Made by a program: the position numbers and the translations under genes
Assembly (NCBI GenBank): GCA_964561005.1
Contig: CAZLNO010000023.1
Location: 1 to 39,121 of the forward strand
Reading direction: 5' to 3'
Length of the DNA: 39,121 nucleotides
Source: CAZLNO01 sp964561005
Lineage (GTDB): Bacteria; Pseudomonadota; Alphaproteobacteria; Kiloniellales; Rhodovibrionaceae
Notes under the pieces: generated by a model
The model's input: only the letters and a program-made list of their open reading frames with translations
Databases searched by the model: none
Told to the model about the DNA's origin: nothing
In this document: one piece after another, positions 31,977-39,121 of the stretch
Layout: each line of letters begins with the position of its first letter
Numbering within the stretch: position 1 is the first letter of the stretch

Positions 31977-32552
31977 ATGCGAGTGATTTTTACAGACCTT
32001 CTACGAATGTTACATTCGGTCATAGTTCGCACTCAAATTACCATCCGGCGCCGCTTTCGAGGTCGGACAGCCGGGCGTTCCCTTGTCGAAACCGCCACGC
32101 TGGCGACGATCTTCCTGTATGCCGCCTACATGCTCGACAATGGCGGTAAGCGTGTCGACCAGAGCTATATTGGGAGCGACACGCTCCAGCCGACGTTTGT
32201 CTCTTACGACTTTCTGCGGAATCCCTCGCTGATTTTGCAGTGGTCGTTTCCGGACGCGCCATACTTCTTCCCGGACCTCGTCTACGCCTTGGCGACGGCG
32301 CCGCTGTCAGCGTTTCCCTTGCTGCACACCGCGATCCTCGGCCTGTTGCAAGCGGGTGTCGTGATCGCCTTCGCCATGGAGATGCTTCGGCGCCACGGCG
32401 GCAGTTCAAGCGTGAGCGCCTTCGGCCTCGGCCTTGCCTTGCTCGGCGGCTTCTTCCTCGTCAGCGCTAGCCTCGAAAATCAACTCAAAGGCATGATCCA
32501 GACCTACGGTATTTTTTTAAAATATGGTACCATACAGGCGCACTTACCCTGA
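31977..32552 (+). CDS. Polytopic membrane protein (GtrC-like glycosyltransferase candidate), 5' part of a frameshifted gene
   Basis: 191 residues with a first hydrophobic segment near 42-55, a loop with 'YFFPDLVYALATAPLSAFPLL', and two further hydrophobic segments (about 115-135 and 147-165). It ends at TGA 32550-32552 in the middle of what reads as a membrane protein. The frame continues as a good membrane protein in the -1 frame after the T-run at 32512-32518, so this and the next entry appear to be one gene of about 585 codons. Position before GtrB-like and GtrA genes suggests the serotype-specific glycosyltransferase of a gtr cluster, a class with low sequence conservation. I see no diagnostic motif, so this is inferred from context. 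Codons here are AT-richer than in neighbours, hinting at transfer. Confidence 0.6.
   Translation: MRVIFTDLLRMLHSVIVRTQITIRRRFRGRTAGRSLVETATLATIFLYAAYMLDNGGKRVDQSYIGSDTLQPTFVSYDFLRNPSLILQWSFPDAPYFFPDLVYALATAPLSAFPLLHTAILGLLQAGVVIAFAMEMLRRHGGSSSVSAFGLGLALLGGFFLVSASLENQLKGMIQTYGIFLKYGTIQAHLP
32513..32519 (+). other. Slippery heptamer T-TTT-TTA at the frame break
   Basis: In the frame of the 5' part the codons are ATT TTT TTA AAA, so the heptamer T TTT TTA is in the X-XXY-YYZ register used for -1 ribosomal slippage. Slipping back one base, or one extra T in the run, joins the 5' frame to the open 3' frame ('FFKIWYHTGAL...'). A simple deletion or a sequencing error in a seven-T run gives the same picture. 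The perfect palindrome TATGGTACCATA lies at 32523-32534. Confidence 0.6.
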
Positions 32553-32557
32553 CCTTC

Positions 32558-33733
32558 TTGCTTCTGATAATCGATACGATTCTGGACAAGGAAAAAGACA
32601 GGAAGCGTGTCATCATTTTATTTGTGATTCGTGTATGCATATTATCGCTAGCAATTATTTCGGACAAACTCACGATAATTTTCTATGCGACCCCAATGGC
32701 GTGCGTTCGACTTTGGCAGTATGTTGCGGGCGAAATGCCCGCCCGCCGCTTCCTCGCGACGCTCGCTGCCCTGATCGGCGCGGCGAGTCTGGCGCTCTCG
32801 GGCGAGCAGCTCCTGGGGCTGGAAACCAACATGCGCGCCGAGCGCTGGGACACGCTGACGGAAATCGCGGCGAACATCGCAAGCGGCCTGCGATTCCTGG
32901 CGCTCGACCTGACCAATCCATCGACACCGCCGTTGTATCAGGCTTTGCAACTTCTCATCAAAATTCCGGTCCTGCTGGCCACGATGGCGATCGCGGCCTG
33001 CATCCTGCCCGGTTGGATGGCCAAGCTCCGATGCGTATTCCCCAGCGCTCAGGCCTGGACGCTGTTCCGCTTTTGGGTCGCGGGGTATTGGGTCAATGGC
33101 CTGGCCGTATTCGCCGCCGGTTTATATCGAAATGCCTGGTCGAACAGATATCTTTTGGTCACGGACATGGCCTGGATCTTCCTCGCCGCCCTGTTGGCCG
33201 CCGGTCTCGCCGGGCCGGCGCTGGACCGACTTGCGGCGTTCGCGCGGCGACACGCGCGGACCCTGGTCGCAGGACTGGGCGGGGGGATGGCCGCCTACGC
33301 CTTGGTTTTGAGCGGCGGCGACCTGCACGATTTCATCATCAGTCCCCACGCGGCGGTGCGCCCGCCCGTGCGCTGCCTCCCGTCCGAGTTCCTGCCACCG
33401 TCCGGTGAGAAGGCGCGACTGGCCCTGGGTCCCGCTGGCATGGCACGGAGGGCTACGGCCGAGACGGGTCGACGGCTTTTCGTCCTGGCGATCCGGTGGG
33501 ACGGCACGCGAAACCCGTACACGACGAACGCCGCCCACTACACGCCCGCCTATCTGAAATCGCGCGTCGATCTGAGCGGACCCGCGTTGATTTTCCCGGG
33601 AGGCCTCAACCCGTCAGCCCTGCGCCGCCGCTATGGCCCGCCGGCGCAGGTGCTGTCCTGCCCGCGGGAGGGCGCGATCCTCGTTTACGCGAGTGCACGG
33701 CAAATCCACAGACGTTTGATGAGGCCACCGTAG
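32558..33733 (+). CDS. Polytopic membrane protein, 3' part of the frameshifted gtr-type gene
   Basis: 391 residues from a TTG at 32558, but the frame is open back through the T-run and this start has no ribosome binding site; it is best seen as the continuation of the 5' part. It has several hydrophobic segments (about 18-37, 63-80, 137-152, 172-187, 201-222, 238-251). A C-terminal domain of about 130 residues ('RCLPSEFLPP' onward, ending 'RQIHRRLMRPP') is probably outside the cytoplasm. This pattern of many membrane helices plus a C-terminal periplasmic domain fits GtrC/GT-C-like enzymes that transfer a sugar from a polyprenyl carrier to surface glycan. The assignment rests on topology and on the neighbouring gtrB-like and gtrA genes. 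The first 150 bases are notably AT-rich. Confidence 0.6.
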   Translation: MLLIIDTILDKEKDRKRVIILFVIRVCILSLAIISDKLTIIFYATPMACVRLWQYVAGEMPARRFLATLAALIGAASLALSGEQLLGLETNMRAERWDTLTEIAANIASGLRFLALDLTNPSTPPLYQALQLLIKIPVLLATMAIAACILPGWMAKLRCVFPSAQAWTLFRFWVAGYWVNGLAVFAAGLYRNAWSNRYLLVTDMAWIFLAALLAAGLAGPALDRLAAFARRHARTLVAGLGGGMAAYALVLSGGDLHDFIISPHAAVRPPVRCLPSEFLPPSGEKARLALGPAGMARRATAETGRRLFVLAIRWDGTRNPYTTNAAHYTPAYLKSRVDLSGPALIFPGGLNPSALRRRYGPPAQVLSCPREGAILVYASARQIHRRLMRPP

Positions 33734-33854
33734 TCCGCCGCGACTGCTTGCACGAGGCGCCCTCCCAAGACGGACGAGGCCGACGCCGATCACGGTCGCT
33801 TGCCGCCCCGACGGCAACATGATAGGCGCTTGACTACGAACTTGTCGCGAGACC

Positions 33855-34868
33855 ATGACCCATACGCACTCCGAGATCCCCACCCTCTCCATCGTCGCGC
33901 CCTGCTACAACGAGGCGGCGGCGATCGGGACGTTTTTTGGCAGAATGCGGGAGACGCTGGACCAGCTCGGCGTGGCCTGGGAGATCGTCTGCGTCAACGA
34001 CGGCAGCCGGGACGACACCCTTGCCCTGCTGGTGGCCGAGGCGCGGCGTGACGCGCGGGTCAAGGTGGTGGACTTCACGCGCAATTTCGGCAAGGAGGCG
34101 GCGCTGACCGCCGGGCTGGAGACGGCGCGCGGGCGGGCCGTGGTGCCGATCGACGTGGACCTGCAGGACCCGCCGGAGCTGATCGGCGAGATGCTGGCGA
34201 AGTGGCGCGAGGGCTTCGACGTGGTCTACGCCACGCGCATCGCGCGCGACAGCGACACCTTCATGAAGCGGCTGACCGCCCGGCTGTTCTACCGCCTCTA
34301 CAACCGCCTGACGACGGTGGCCATCCCGCCGAACGCCGGCGACTTCCGCCTGATGGACCGGCGGGTGGTCGAGGCGATCAAGCAACTGCCCGAGCGCAAC
34401 CGCTTCATGAAGGGGCTGTTCGCCTGGCCGGGCTTCCGGCAGACCGAGGTCGCCTACGAACGCCGGCCGCGCGAGCAGGGCGACACGAAGTTCAGCTACT
34501 GGCGGCTGTGGAACTTCGCCCTGGACGGCCTCACCTCGTTCTCCACGGTGCCGCTGCGCGTGTGGACCTACCTCGGCGGCATCGTGGCGCTGCTGGCGTT
34601 CCTCTATGCGGCCTACCTCGTGGTGCGCACGCTGATTTACGGCATCGACGTGCCGGGCTATGCCTCGCTGATGGTGGTGATGCTGTTCCTGGGCGGCGTG
34701 CAGCTCGTCAGCCTGGGCATCCTCGGCGAGTACCTGGGCCGCACCTACGACGAGGTGAAGCGGCGGCCGATCTATCTGGTCGACCGCGTCTACGATTTCG
34801 AGGCCGGCGACGCCGACTCGCGCGACATCGACGAACGCCGGCGCGAGCCCGACAAGGTCGAAGGCTAG
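33855..34868 (+). CDS. GtrB/dolichol-phosphate-mannosyltransferase-like glycosyltransferase family 2 protein
   Basis: 337 residues. The GT2 catalytic domain occupies about 1-235: 'LSIVAPCYNEAAAIGTFF', the nucleotide-binding 'CVNDGSRDDT', and the metal-binding 'IDVDLQDPPE'. 'NAGDFRLMDRRVVEAI' and 'RNRFMKGLFAWPGF' are hallmarks of the GtrB/ArnC/DPM1 group. Two membrane helices at about 240-262 and 274-296 anchor it. It would move a sugar from a nucleotide donor to undecaprenyl phosphate on the cytoplasmic face. The ATG follows the membrane-protein stop by 121 bases, and gtrA comes 4 bases after its stop. GC content is again that of the host genome. Confidence 0.9.
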   Translation: MTHTHSEIPTLSIVAPCYNEAAAIGTFFGRMRETLDQLGVAWEIVCVNDGSRDDTLALLVAEARRDARVKVVDFTRNFGKEAALTAGLETARGRAVVPIDVDLQDPPELIGEMLAKWREGFDVVYATRIARDSDTFMKRLTARLFYRLYNRLTTVAIPPNAGDFRLMDRRVVEAIKQLPERNRFMKGLFAWPGFRQTEVAYERRPREQGDTKFSYWRLWNFALDGLTSFSTVPLRVWTYLGGIVALLAFLYAAYLVVRTLIYGIDVPGYASLMVVMLFLGGVQLVSLGILGEYLGRTYDEVKRRPIYLVDRVYDFEAGDADSRDIDERRREPDKVEG

Positions 34869-34872
34869 CCGC

Positions 34873-35256
34873 ATGCCTGAGGCGGCGACGCTGTCCCAGA
34901 TATTCCGCTTCGGCTGCGTCGGCATCCTGGCCACCGGCGTGCACTACGCCGTGGCGCTGGCGGTCTCGCTGGTCGCCAGCCCCTACATCGGCAACCTGGC
35001 CGGCTATTGCGCGGCGGTCGGCGTCTCCTACACCGGCCACCGCCGCTTCACCTTCCGCATCGAGCCCGAGGCCGCCGCGCACGGCCGCCGCCTGCCGCGC
35101 TTCCTGGCCACCTCGCTCAGCGCGCTGCTGCTCGGCCAGCTCGTGCTGGCCGCCACCATGGCCATCGGCTGGCCAGAGGCCGTCGCCCTGGCCGCGGCGG
35201 TGGTGACCAAGCCGCCCTACACCTTTCTTCTGCACCGCATCTGGGTGTTCCGCTAG
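34873..35256 (+). CDS. GtrA-family membrane protein
   Basis: 127 residues with four membrane segments (about 10-33, 39-54, 75-97, 101-120). The opening 'FRFGCVGILATGVHYAVAL' and the ending 'FLLHRIWVF' are the GtrA-family signatures. GtrA proteins are proposed to flip polyprenyl-linked sugars made by GtrB across the inner membrane for use by a periplasmic glycosyltransferase. The gene starts four bases after the GtrB-like gene and completes the three-component gtr layout. It converges on DUF3422, and its TAG lies in the arm of a shared hairpin. Confidence 0.88.
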   Translation: MPEAATLSQIFRFGCVGILATGVHYAVALAVSLVASPYIGNLAGYCAAVGVSYTGHRRFTFRIEPEAAAHGRRLPRFLATSLSALLLGQLVLAATMAIGWPEAVALAAAVVTKPPYTFLLHRIWVFR

Positions 35257-35289
35257 CCGCCTCGCCGGCAGCCGTGGCGGTGGCGGCTA
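35254..35289. terminator. Shared hairpin between convergent gtrA-family and DUF3422 genes
   Basis: TAGCCGCC at 35254-35261 is the perfect reverse complement of GGCGGCTA at 35282-35289, with an inner CGCC/GGCG pair. The TAG stop codons of both genes lie at the two outer ends of the arms. A bidirectional termination role is likely although T-runs are lacking. Confidence 0.45.
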
Positions 35290-36657
35290 CGAGGCGTCCG
35301 TCTCGCCCTTCCGATCGCCCGGATCGTTCCGCCGCGCGATCATACGCCGCGCGCGACGCACGCCGATCCAGACCAGCCCGGCGACCAGGGGCACCGCGAC
35401 GCCGGTCGCGATGTCGACCGGCACGCGCAGGCCGGAGGCCGTCAGGCCCTTGCCGGCGTAGTTGACCAGGCCCACGGCGTAGTAGGTGATCGCCGCGACG
35501 GACAGCCCCTCCACGGTCTCCTGCAGGCGGAGCTGCAGCCTGGCGCGGCGGTCCATCGAGGCCAGCAGGCTGGCGTTCTGCTCCTCCAGCACGATGTCGA
35601 CGCGCGTGCGCAGCAGCTCGGTGGCGCGGCTGACCCGCTCGGACAGCGTCTCCTGACGCTCGCGCACCGCCTCGCAGGTCTGCATCGCCGGCGCCATGCG
35701 CCGCTCCATGAACTCGCTGAACACCTGGTAGCCCTCGACGCGTTCCTCGCGCAGCTCGCGGATGCGCTTTCGCACCAGCGTCCAGTAGGCGCGCGCGGCG
35801 GCGAAGCGGTAGGCGGTGCCGGCGGCGCTCTCCTCGATCTCGGCGGCGAGCCGCGTCAACTCCTCCAGCAGCCGCCGCTCGTCCTCCAGGCGCTGGATCT
35901 CGCCGAGCTGGCCGGTGATCTCGCTCAGCCGCGCGTCGATCTGGCTGAGCTCGCGGCCGTGCGCTCGCGCCAGCGGCAGCGCCAGCAGGGCCAGCATGCG
36001 GTAGGTCTCGATTTCCAGCAGGCGCTGCACGAGGCGGCCGGCCTGCCGGGGCCTCAGTCGCCGGTCGCGCACGTAGATGCGGCCGAAGCCGGCCACGTCC
36101 ATGCCGAAGTCCATGAAGGCCACGGCCGCCCCGCCCGAGACGGCGGAGGCGGCGAAGTTCGGCGAGGTCATGCCCCGCACGATCTCCTCGGTCGCACGCT
36201 CCGGCGCGTCGCGCGCCTCCAGCACCAGGTTGACCGCCGTCAGCAGGCGTCCGGGAATGGCCGCCACCCAGTCCGCCGGCACCGCCGCCAGCGCCGGCGC
36301 GTCGAAGGGATCCGACGGCAGCGCGCCGCCCACGAACACGGTGTAGCTGCAGAACTCCGTGTGCCGCTCCCACTTCAGGCGGAAATCGTCGAAGTCGAGC
36401 AGCACGTGGCGGACGTCGGCGGCCGGCGGCGCCACGCCGTGGCGGCGGCACAGCGCGACCAGGTGGGCGTGGTCCCGCTCCACCGTGTCCTCGCCGGTGA
36501 GCATGGCCAGATGCGTGACGCGCTGCGGCGCCTGCAGGCGCGCGAAAGGCCGGGCATGCACCTCGGCGCTCAGGCTCCGGCGGTCCTCGTGCTCCGGCGG
36601 CAGGCCGTGGCGCGAGAGCGCCGCGGCATCGGTTTCGGCTTGGTCGTGGTCCGCCAT
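35287..36657 (-). CDS. DUF3422 family membrane protein
   Basis: 456 residues. The N-terminal part ('LSAEVHARPFARLQAPQRVTHLAML' region, residues about 28-52) and 'FSYTVFVGG'-like 'FCSYTVFVGGALP' match DUF3422, a family of unknown function. The middle (about 225-290 and 320-390) is rich in heptad-like charged and leucine residues and should form coiled coils. Two hydrophobic segments near the C-terminus (about 400-420 and 427-445) give a membrane-anchored hairpin. The start is ATG at 36657, with GGTGGGA nine bases upstream; an ATG at 36666 is also in frame but too close to that site. The frame extends far upstream antisense to tldD and is rejected there. It is divergent from tldD, 102 bases apart. 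Confidence 0.85.
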   Translation of the reverse strand: MADHDQAETDAAALSRHGLPPEHEDRRSLSAEVHARPFARLQAPQRVTHLAMLTGEDTVERDHAHLVALCRRHGVAPPAADVRHVLLDFDDFRLKWERHTEFCSYTVFVGGALPSDPFDAPALAAVPADWVAAIPGRLLTAVNLVLEARDAPERATEEIVRGMTSPNFAASAVSGGAAVAFMDFGMDVAGFGRIYVRDRRLRPRQAGRLVQRLLEIETYRMLALLALPLARAHGRELSQIDARLSEITGQLGEIQRLEDERRLLEELTRLAAEIEESAAGTAYRFAAARAYWTLVRKRIRELREERVEGYQVFSEFMERRMAPAMQTCEAVRERQETLSERVSRATELLRTRVDIVLEEQNASLLASMDRRARLQLRLQETVEGLSVAAITYYAVGLVNYAGKGLTASGLRVPVDIATGVAVPLVAGLVWIGVRRARRMIARRNDPGDRKGETDAS

Positions 36658-36759
36658 GCTTGCCATTCCCACCCGCTGACGTGTCGCCTTCGCGGCCCCA
36701 TATGCTATCCAGCCGGACACCCCGCCGTCACCGCGGCGAAACATTGCAGGAGACGCGCC

Positions 36760-38193
36760 ATGTCGCAGATCGCCACGACCGACACCCTGTTCTTCGAACG
36801 CGCCGGGCTCGACAAGGACCGTGTCGAGCGCCTGGTCGCGGAGACGCTCCACGGCGCGGACGACGGCGAGCTGTTCCTGGAGTATACCCAATCCGAGGCG
36901 CTGTCCTATGACGACGGCCGCCTGAAGAGCGCCAGCTTCGACACCGCCCAGGGCTTCGGCCTGCGCTCGGTGGCCGGCGAGGCGGCGGGCTACGCCCACG
37001 CCAACGAGCTGTCCGAGGAGGCGATCCGCCGCGCCGGCGAGACCGTGCGGGCCGTCCACGGCGGACAGGCGGGGCAGGTGGCGCAGGCGCCGGTCGGCAC
37101 CAACCGCCTGCTCTACGGCGACGACAACCCGCTCAGCGCCGTGCCCTTCGAGACCAAGGTGAAGCTGCTGTCCGACATCGACGCCTACGCCCGCCGGAAG
37201 GACCCGCGGGTGAAGCAGGTCAGCGCCTCGGTCTCCGGCGAGTGGCAGGCGGTGCGCATCGTCCGCCCGGACGGCCAGCACGTCGCCGACGTCCGCCCGC
37301 TGGTGCGGCTGAACGTGCAGGTCGTCTGCGGCGAGGGCGAGCGCATGGAAAGCGGCATGTACGGCTGCGGCGGGCGCACCGGCCTCGATATGTACCTGCG
37401 CCCGGAGACCTGGCAGGCGGCCGTGGACGAGGCGCTGCGCCAGGCGCTGGTCAATCTGGAATCGGTCGACGCGCCGGCGGGCGAGATGCCCGTCGTGCTG
37501 GGTCCCGGCTGGCCCGGCATCCTGCTGCACGAGGCCATCGGCCACGGCCTGGAGGGCGACTTCAACCGCAAGAAGACGTCCGCCTTCGCCGGGCTGATGG
37601 GCGAGCGCGTGGCCGCGCCGGGGGTGAGCGTGGTGGACGACGGCACGCTGGCCGACCGCCGCGGCTCGCTGACCGTGGACGACGAGGGCACGCCCGGCCA
37701 GCGCACCGTGCTGATCGAGGACGGCCGCCTGGTCGGCTACATGCAGGACCGCCAGAACGCGCGGCTGATGGGCATGCAGCCCACCGGCAACGGCCGACGC
37801 CAGAGCTATGCCCACATCCCCATGCCGCGCATGACCAACACCGTGATGCTGAATGGCGAGCGGGACCCCGGAGAGATCATCCAGAGCGTCGACAAGGGCC
37901 TCTACGCCGTGTCCTTCGGCGGCGGCCAGGTGGACATCACCTCGGGCAAGTTCGTGTTCTCCTGCACCGAGGCCTACATGGTGGAGAACGGCAAGGTCGG
38001 CGCGCCGGTCAAGGGCGCCACGCTGATCGGCAACGGCCCCGACGTGCTGACCCGCGTGTCGATGGTCGGCAACGACATGAAGCTGGACACCGGCATCGGC
38101 ACCTGCGGCAAGGAAGGCCAGGGCGTGCCCGTCGGCGTCGGCCAGCCCACGCTGAAGGTCGATGCCATCACCGTCGGCGGCACCGCGGCGTGA
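36760..38193 (+). CDS. tldD: TldD metalloprotease subunit
   Basis: A soluble protein of 477 residues, normal for TldD, which forms a heterodimeric protease with TldE/PmbA. It degrades unfolded peptides, matures some modified peptides and in E. coli acts on the CcdA antitoxin. The zinc site is HEXXXH: His257-Glu258-Ala-Ile-Gly-His262 in 'LLHEAIGHGLEGDF'. Further conserved stretches are 'NARLMGMQPTGNGRRQSYAHIPMPRMTN' in part and 'GGGQVDITSGKFVFS'. The ATG at 36760 has GCAGGAGA upstream. Its partner gene pmbA is not in the window. It is divergent from DUF3422 and followed by a strong terminator at 38317. Confidence 0.95.
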   Translation: MSQIATTDTLFFERAGLDKDRVERLVAETLHGADDGELFLEYTQSEALSYDDGRLKSASFDTAQGFGLRSVAGEAAGYAHANELSEEAIRRAGETVRAVHGGQAGQVAQAPVGTNRLLYGDDNPLSAVPFETKVKLLSDIDAYARRKDPRVKQVSASVSGEWQAVRIVRPDGQHVADVRPLVRLNVQVVCGEGERMESGMYGCGGRTGLDMYLRPETWQAAVDEALRQALVNLESVDAPAGEMPVVLGPGWPGILLHEAIGHGLEGDFNRKKTSAFAGLMGERVAAPGVSVVDDGTLADRRGSLTVDDEGTPGQRTVLIEDGRLVGYMQDRQNARLMGMQPTGNGRRQSYAHIPMPRMTNTVMLNGERDPGEIIQSVDKGLYAVSFGGGQVDITSGKFVFSCTEAYMVENGKVGAPVKGATLIGNGPDVLTRVSMVGNDMKLDTGIGTCGKEGQGVPVGVGQPTLKVDAITVGGTAA

Positions 38194-38350
38194 GGACTTG
38201 GCTTCGGGCCGGGCGCGCGGCGGACCGCTTTAAGAACTCGGCAACGGATTCGTGTGACACTAGCGACGAGCGCAAGTGAACGGCCTGTGCGCTCATTGAG
38301 AGTCCCCCTCGAACCTGCCGCGGCGCCTTCGAACGCCGCGGCTTTCTTTT
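38194..38350 (+). ncRNA. Candidate 3'-UTR RNA downstream of tldD
   Basis: This non-coding stretch ends in a strong terminator and contains an additional perfect 7-bp stem (GAGCGCA 38268-38274 with TGCGCTC 38288-38294). A structured tail of this kind could be a 3'-derived small RNA. There is no recognised family and no visible promoter, so confidence is low. Confidence 0.25.
38317..38350 (+). terminator. Rho-independent terminator after tldD
   Basis: GCCGCGGCG (38317-38325) pairs perfectly with CGCCGCGGC (38334-38342) around an eight-base loop, followed by TTTCTTTT (38343-38350). This is the clearest intrinsic terminator in the window. Confidence 0.85.
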
Positions 38351-38532
38351 GAATACGACTTTAATATCTGTTTATATTCGCGTTAGTTTCCGATCGAATT
38401 CTTTGCAAATCGGATGCGTTCGCCGAGCGCCGGCGCCCCGGCAACGCGTCTGCGGCGCACGGCCTGTTGACGGGCCGAGCGGCCGCACTTCCCCGTTGTG
38501 CCGCGAGGAAATCCGTGTGACAACACGCGGCG
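38351..38532. promoter_or_regulatory. AT-rich leader upstream of the CLC-family gene
   Basis: The interval at 38351-38410 is AT-rich compared with the genome and lies just after the tldD terminator, so it probably carries the promoter of the CLC-family gene. I could not settle on hexamers. No other gene is supported here. Confidence 0.35.
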
Positions 38533-39121
38533 ATGGCAGTCCTGACGCCGCTGAGTCTCTATCGCATCGCGGTCGTGGCCCTGCTGGGGGTCGCGGTGGG
38601 GACGCTTGCCTCGCTGGCGGCGATCGGCTTCGTGGACGCGGTGGCCTGGCTGAACGAGGCGCTGTTGGTCAGCCCCTATGCGCGCGTGCAGTATGCGCCG
38701 CGGCCGATGCTGGTGACGGCGGCGACGCTGCTGGTGCCGGCCCTGGGCGGCCTGGTCGTCGCCCTGTTGGTGCGCTGGCTGGTCGCCGAGCGGCGGGCGC
38801 TGGGGCCGCCGGACGCCATTCTGGCGGTGCAGACGCGCCAGCCGCCGCCGAGCCTGAAGAGCGGCCTGGGCTCCACCCTGGCGGCGCTGCTGTCGCTGGG
38901 CTGCGGCGCCTCGGTGGGGCAGTACGGGCCGCTGGTCTATCTGGGCACGCTGATCGGCGGCCTGGCCGGGCGCCTGAACCTGCGCGTGCGCGACCTGCAG
39001 GCGATCGGCATCGCCTGCGGCGTGGCGGCGGCGATCGCCACCGCGTTCAACGCGCCGATCGCGGGTCTGGTCTTCGCGCACGAGGTCATCCTGCGGCACT
39101 ACTCCCTGCGCGCCTTCGCGC
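38533..39121 (+). CDS. CLC-family chloride channel/transporter-like protein, N-terminal part
   Basis: 196 residues are visible before the window ends. The ATG at 38533 is the first after an in-frame TGA at 38518; no good ribosome binding site precedes it. Hydrophobic helices lie at about 11-35, 58-83, 112-128, 133-146 and 157-182. 'GCGASVGQYGPLVYLGTLIGGLAGR' at about 123-147 aligns with the CLC 'GREGP' region, and 'AAAIATAFNAPIAGLVFAHEVIL' with the following helix that carries a conserved Glu (Glu184). The gating glutamate is replaced by Tyr131 and the GSGIP selectivity motif reads as ALGPP. Membership in the CLC superfamily is likely, but whether it is a channel or exchanger, and for which anion, is open. 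Confidence 0.78.
   Translation, partial: MAVLTPLSLYRIAVVALLGVAVGTLASLAAIGFVDAVAWLNEALLVSPYARVQYAPRPMLVTAATLLVPALGGLVVALLVRWLVAERRALGPPDAILAVQTRQPPPSLKSGLGSTLAALLSLGCGASVGQYGPLVYLGTLIGGLAGRLNLRVRDLQAIGIACGVAAAIATAFNAPIAGLVFAHEVILRHYSLRAFA

Noticed and set aside
32523..32534. TATGGTACCATA palindrome as a stimulatory hairpin for frameshifting
   Set aside because: The 12-base palindrome has no loop and would make a weak stem. It may be a coincidence and is not counted as evidence for programmed slippage.
36658..37815. Upstream extension of DUF3422 to a 842-codon frame
   Set aside because: The extra part runs antisense to tldD, whose zinc motif and ribosome binding site are clear. DUF3422 has its own start at 36657.

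Overview
The window is GC-rich, with dense genes, mostly ATG starts and many 4-base ATGA overlaps. Gene content (an aa3-type cox cluster with CtaB, a CoxF-like protein, DUF983 and SURF1, plus DUF4170, DUF3422 and TldD) points to an alphaproteobacterium, most likely Rhodospirillales-like. This is inferred from gene families and order, not from a marker gene. No rRNA, tRNA, CRISPR array, phage or transposase gene was seen. One 100-base run of N (22221-22320) is an assembly gap.

Layout. 1-237: end of a LysR-type regulator. 360-1196 (-): XRE-type regulator, divergent from a branched-chain-amino-acid-type binding protein (1424-2641). That gene converges on a livF-livG-livM-livH permease operon (2787-6049, -), with a small dispersed repeat between them. 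6282-13151 (+): an amidase followed by a complete peptide ABC transporter (binding protein, two permeases, two ATPases). Together this looks like a nitrogen/amide/peptide scavenging region. 13609-17796 (-): a membrane PAS histidine kinase, an aspartate-nucleophile alpha/beta hydrolase and a FadL/OmpP1-type outer-membrane protein. 18046-20348: a DUF3179 protein, a gamma-glutamylcyclotransferase-like protein and DUF4170. 20579-22093: a UbiD-family decarboxylase. 22093-22419: a repeat region containing the assembly gap.

22440-31413 (-) is a long co-directional block. In transcription order it holds coxB, coxA, ctaB, a CoxF-like small protein, coxC, DUF983, SURF1, an M32 carboxypeptidase and a TTC38-like TPR protein. 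It encodes the terminal oxidase and part of its assembly machinery. The copper chaperone gene ctaG (cox11), often found in such clusters, is absent.

31740-35256 (+) is a three-gene gtr-type surface-polysaccharide modification cluster: a polytopic membrane protein, a GtrB/DPM-like glycosyltransferase and GtrA. The first gene is broken by a -1 frame change exactly at a T-TTT-TTA heptamer, inside an AT-rich patch. It is preceded by a near-consensus promoter, a perfect 7-3-7 dyad and a second copy of the dispersed repeat. This is the most interesting locus in the window. The right end carries DUF3422 (-), tldD (+) with a strong terminator and possible 3' RNA, and the start of an unusual CLC-family protein that lacks the canonical gating glutamate and GSGIP motif.

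Most of the window is ordinary chromosomal gene content. I did not find a clearly new multi-gene system. The frameshifted gtr locus, the repeat families and the CLC variant deserve follow-up.
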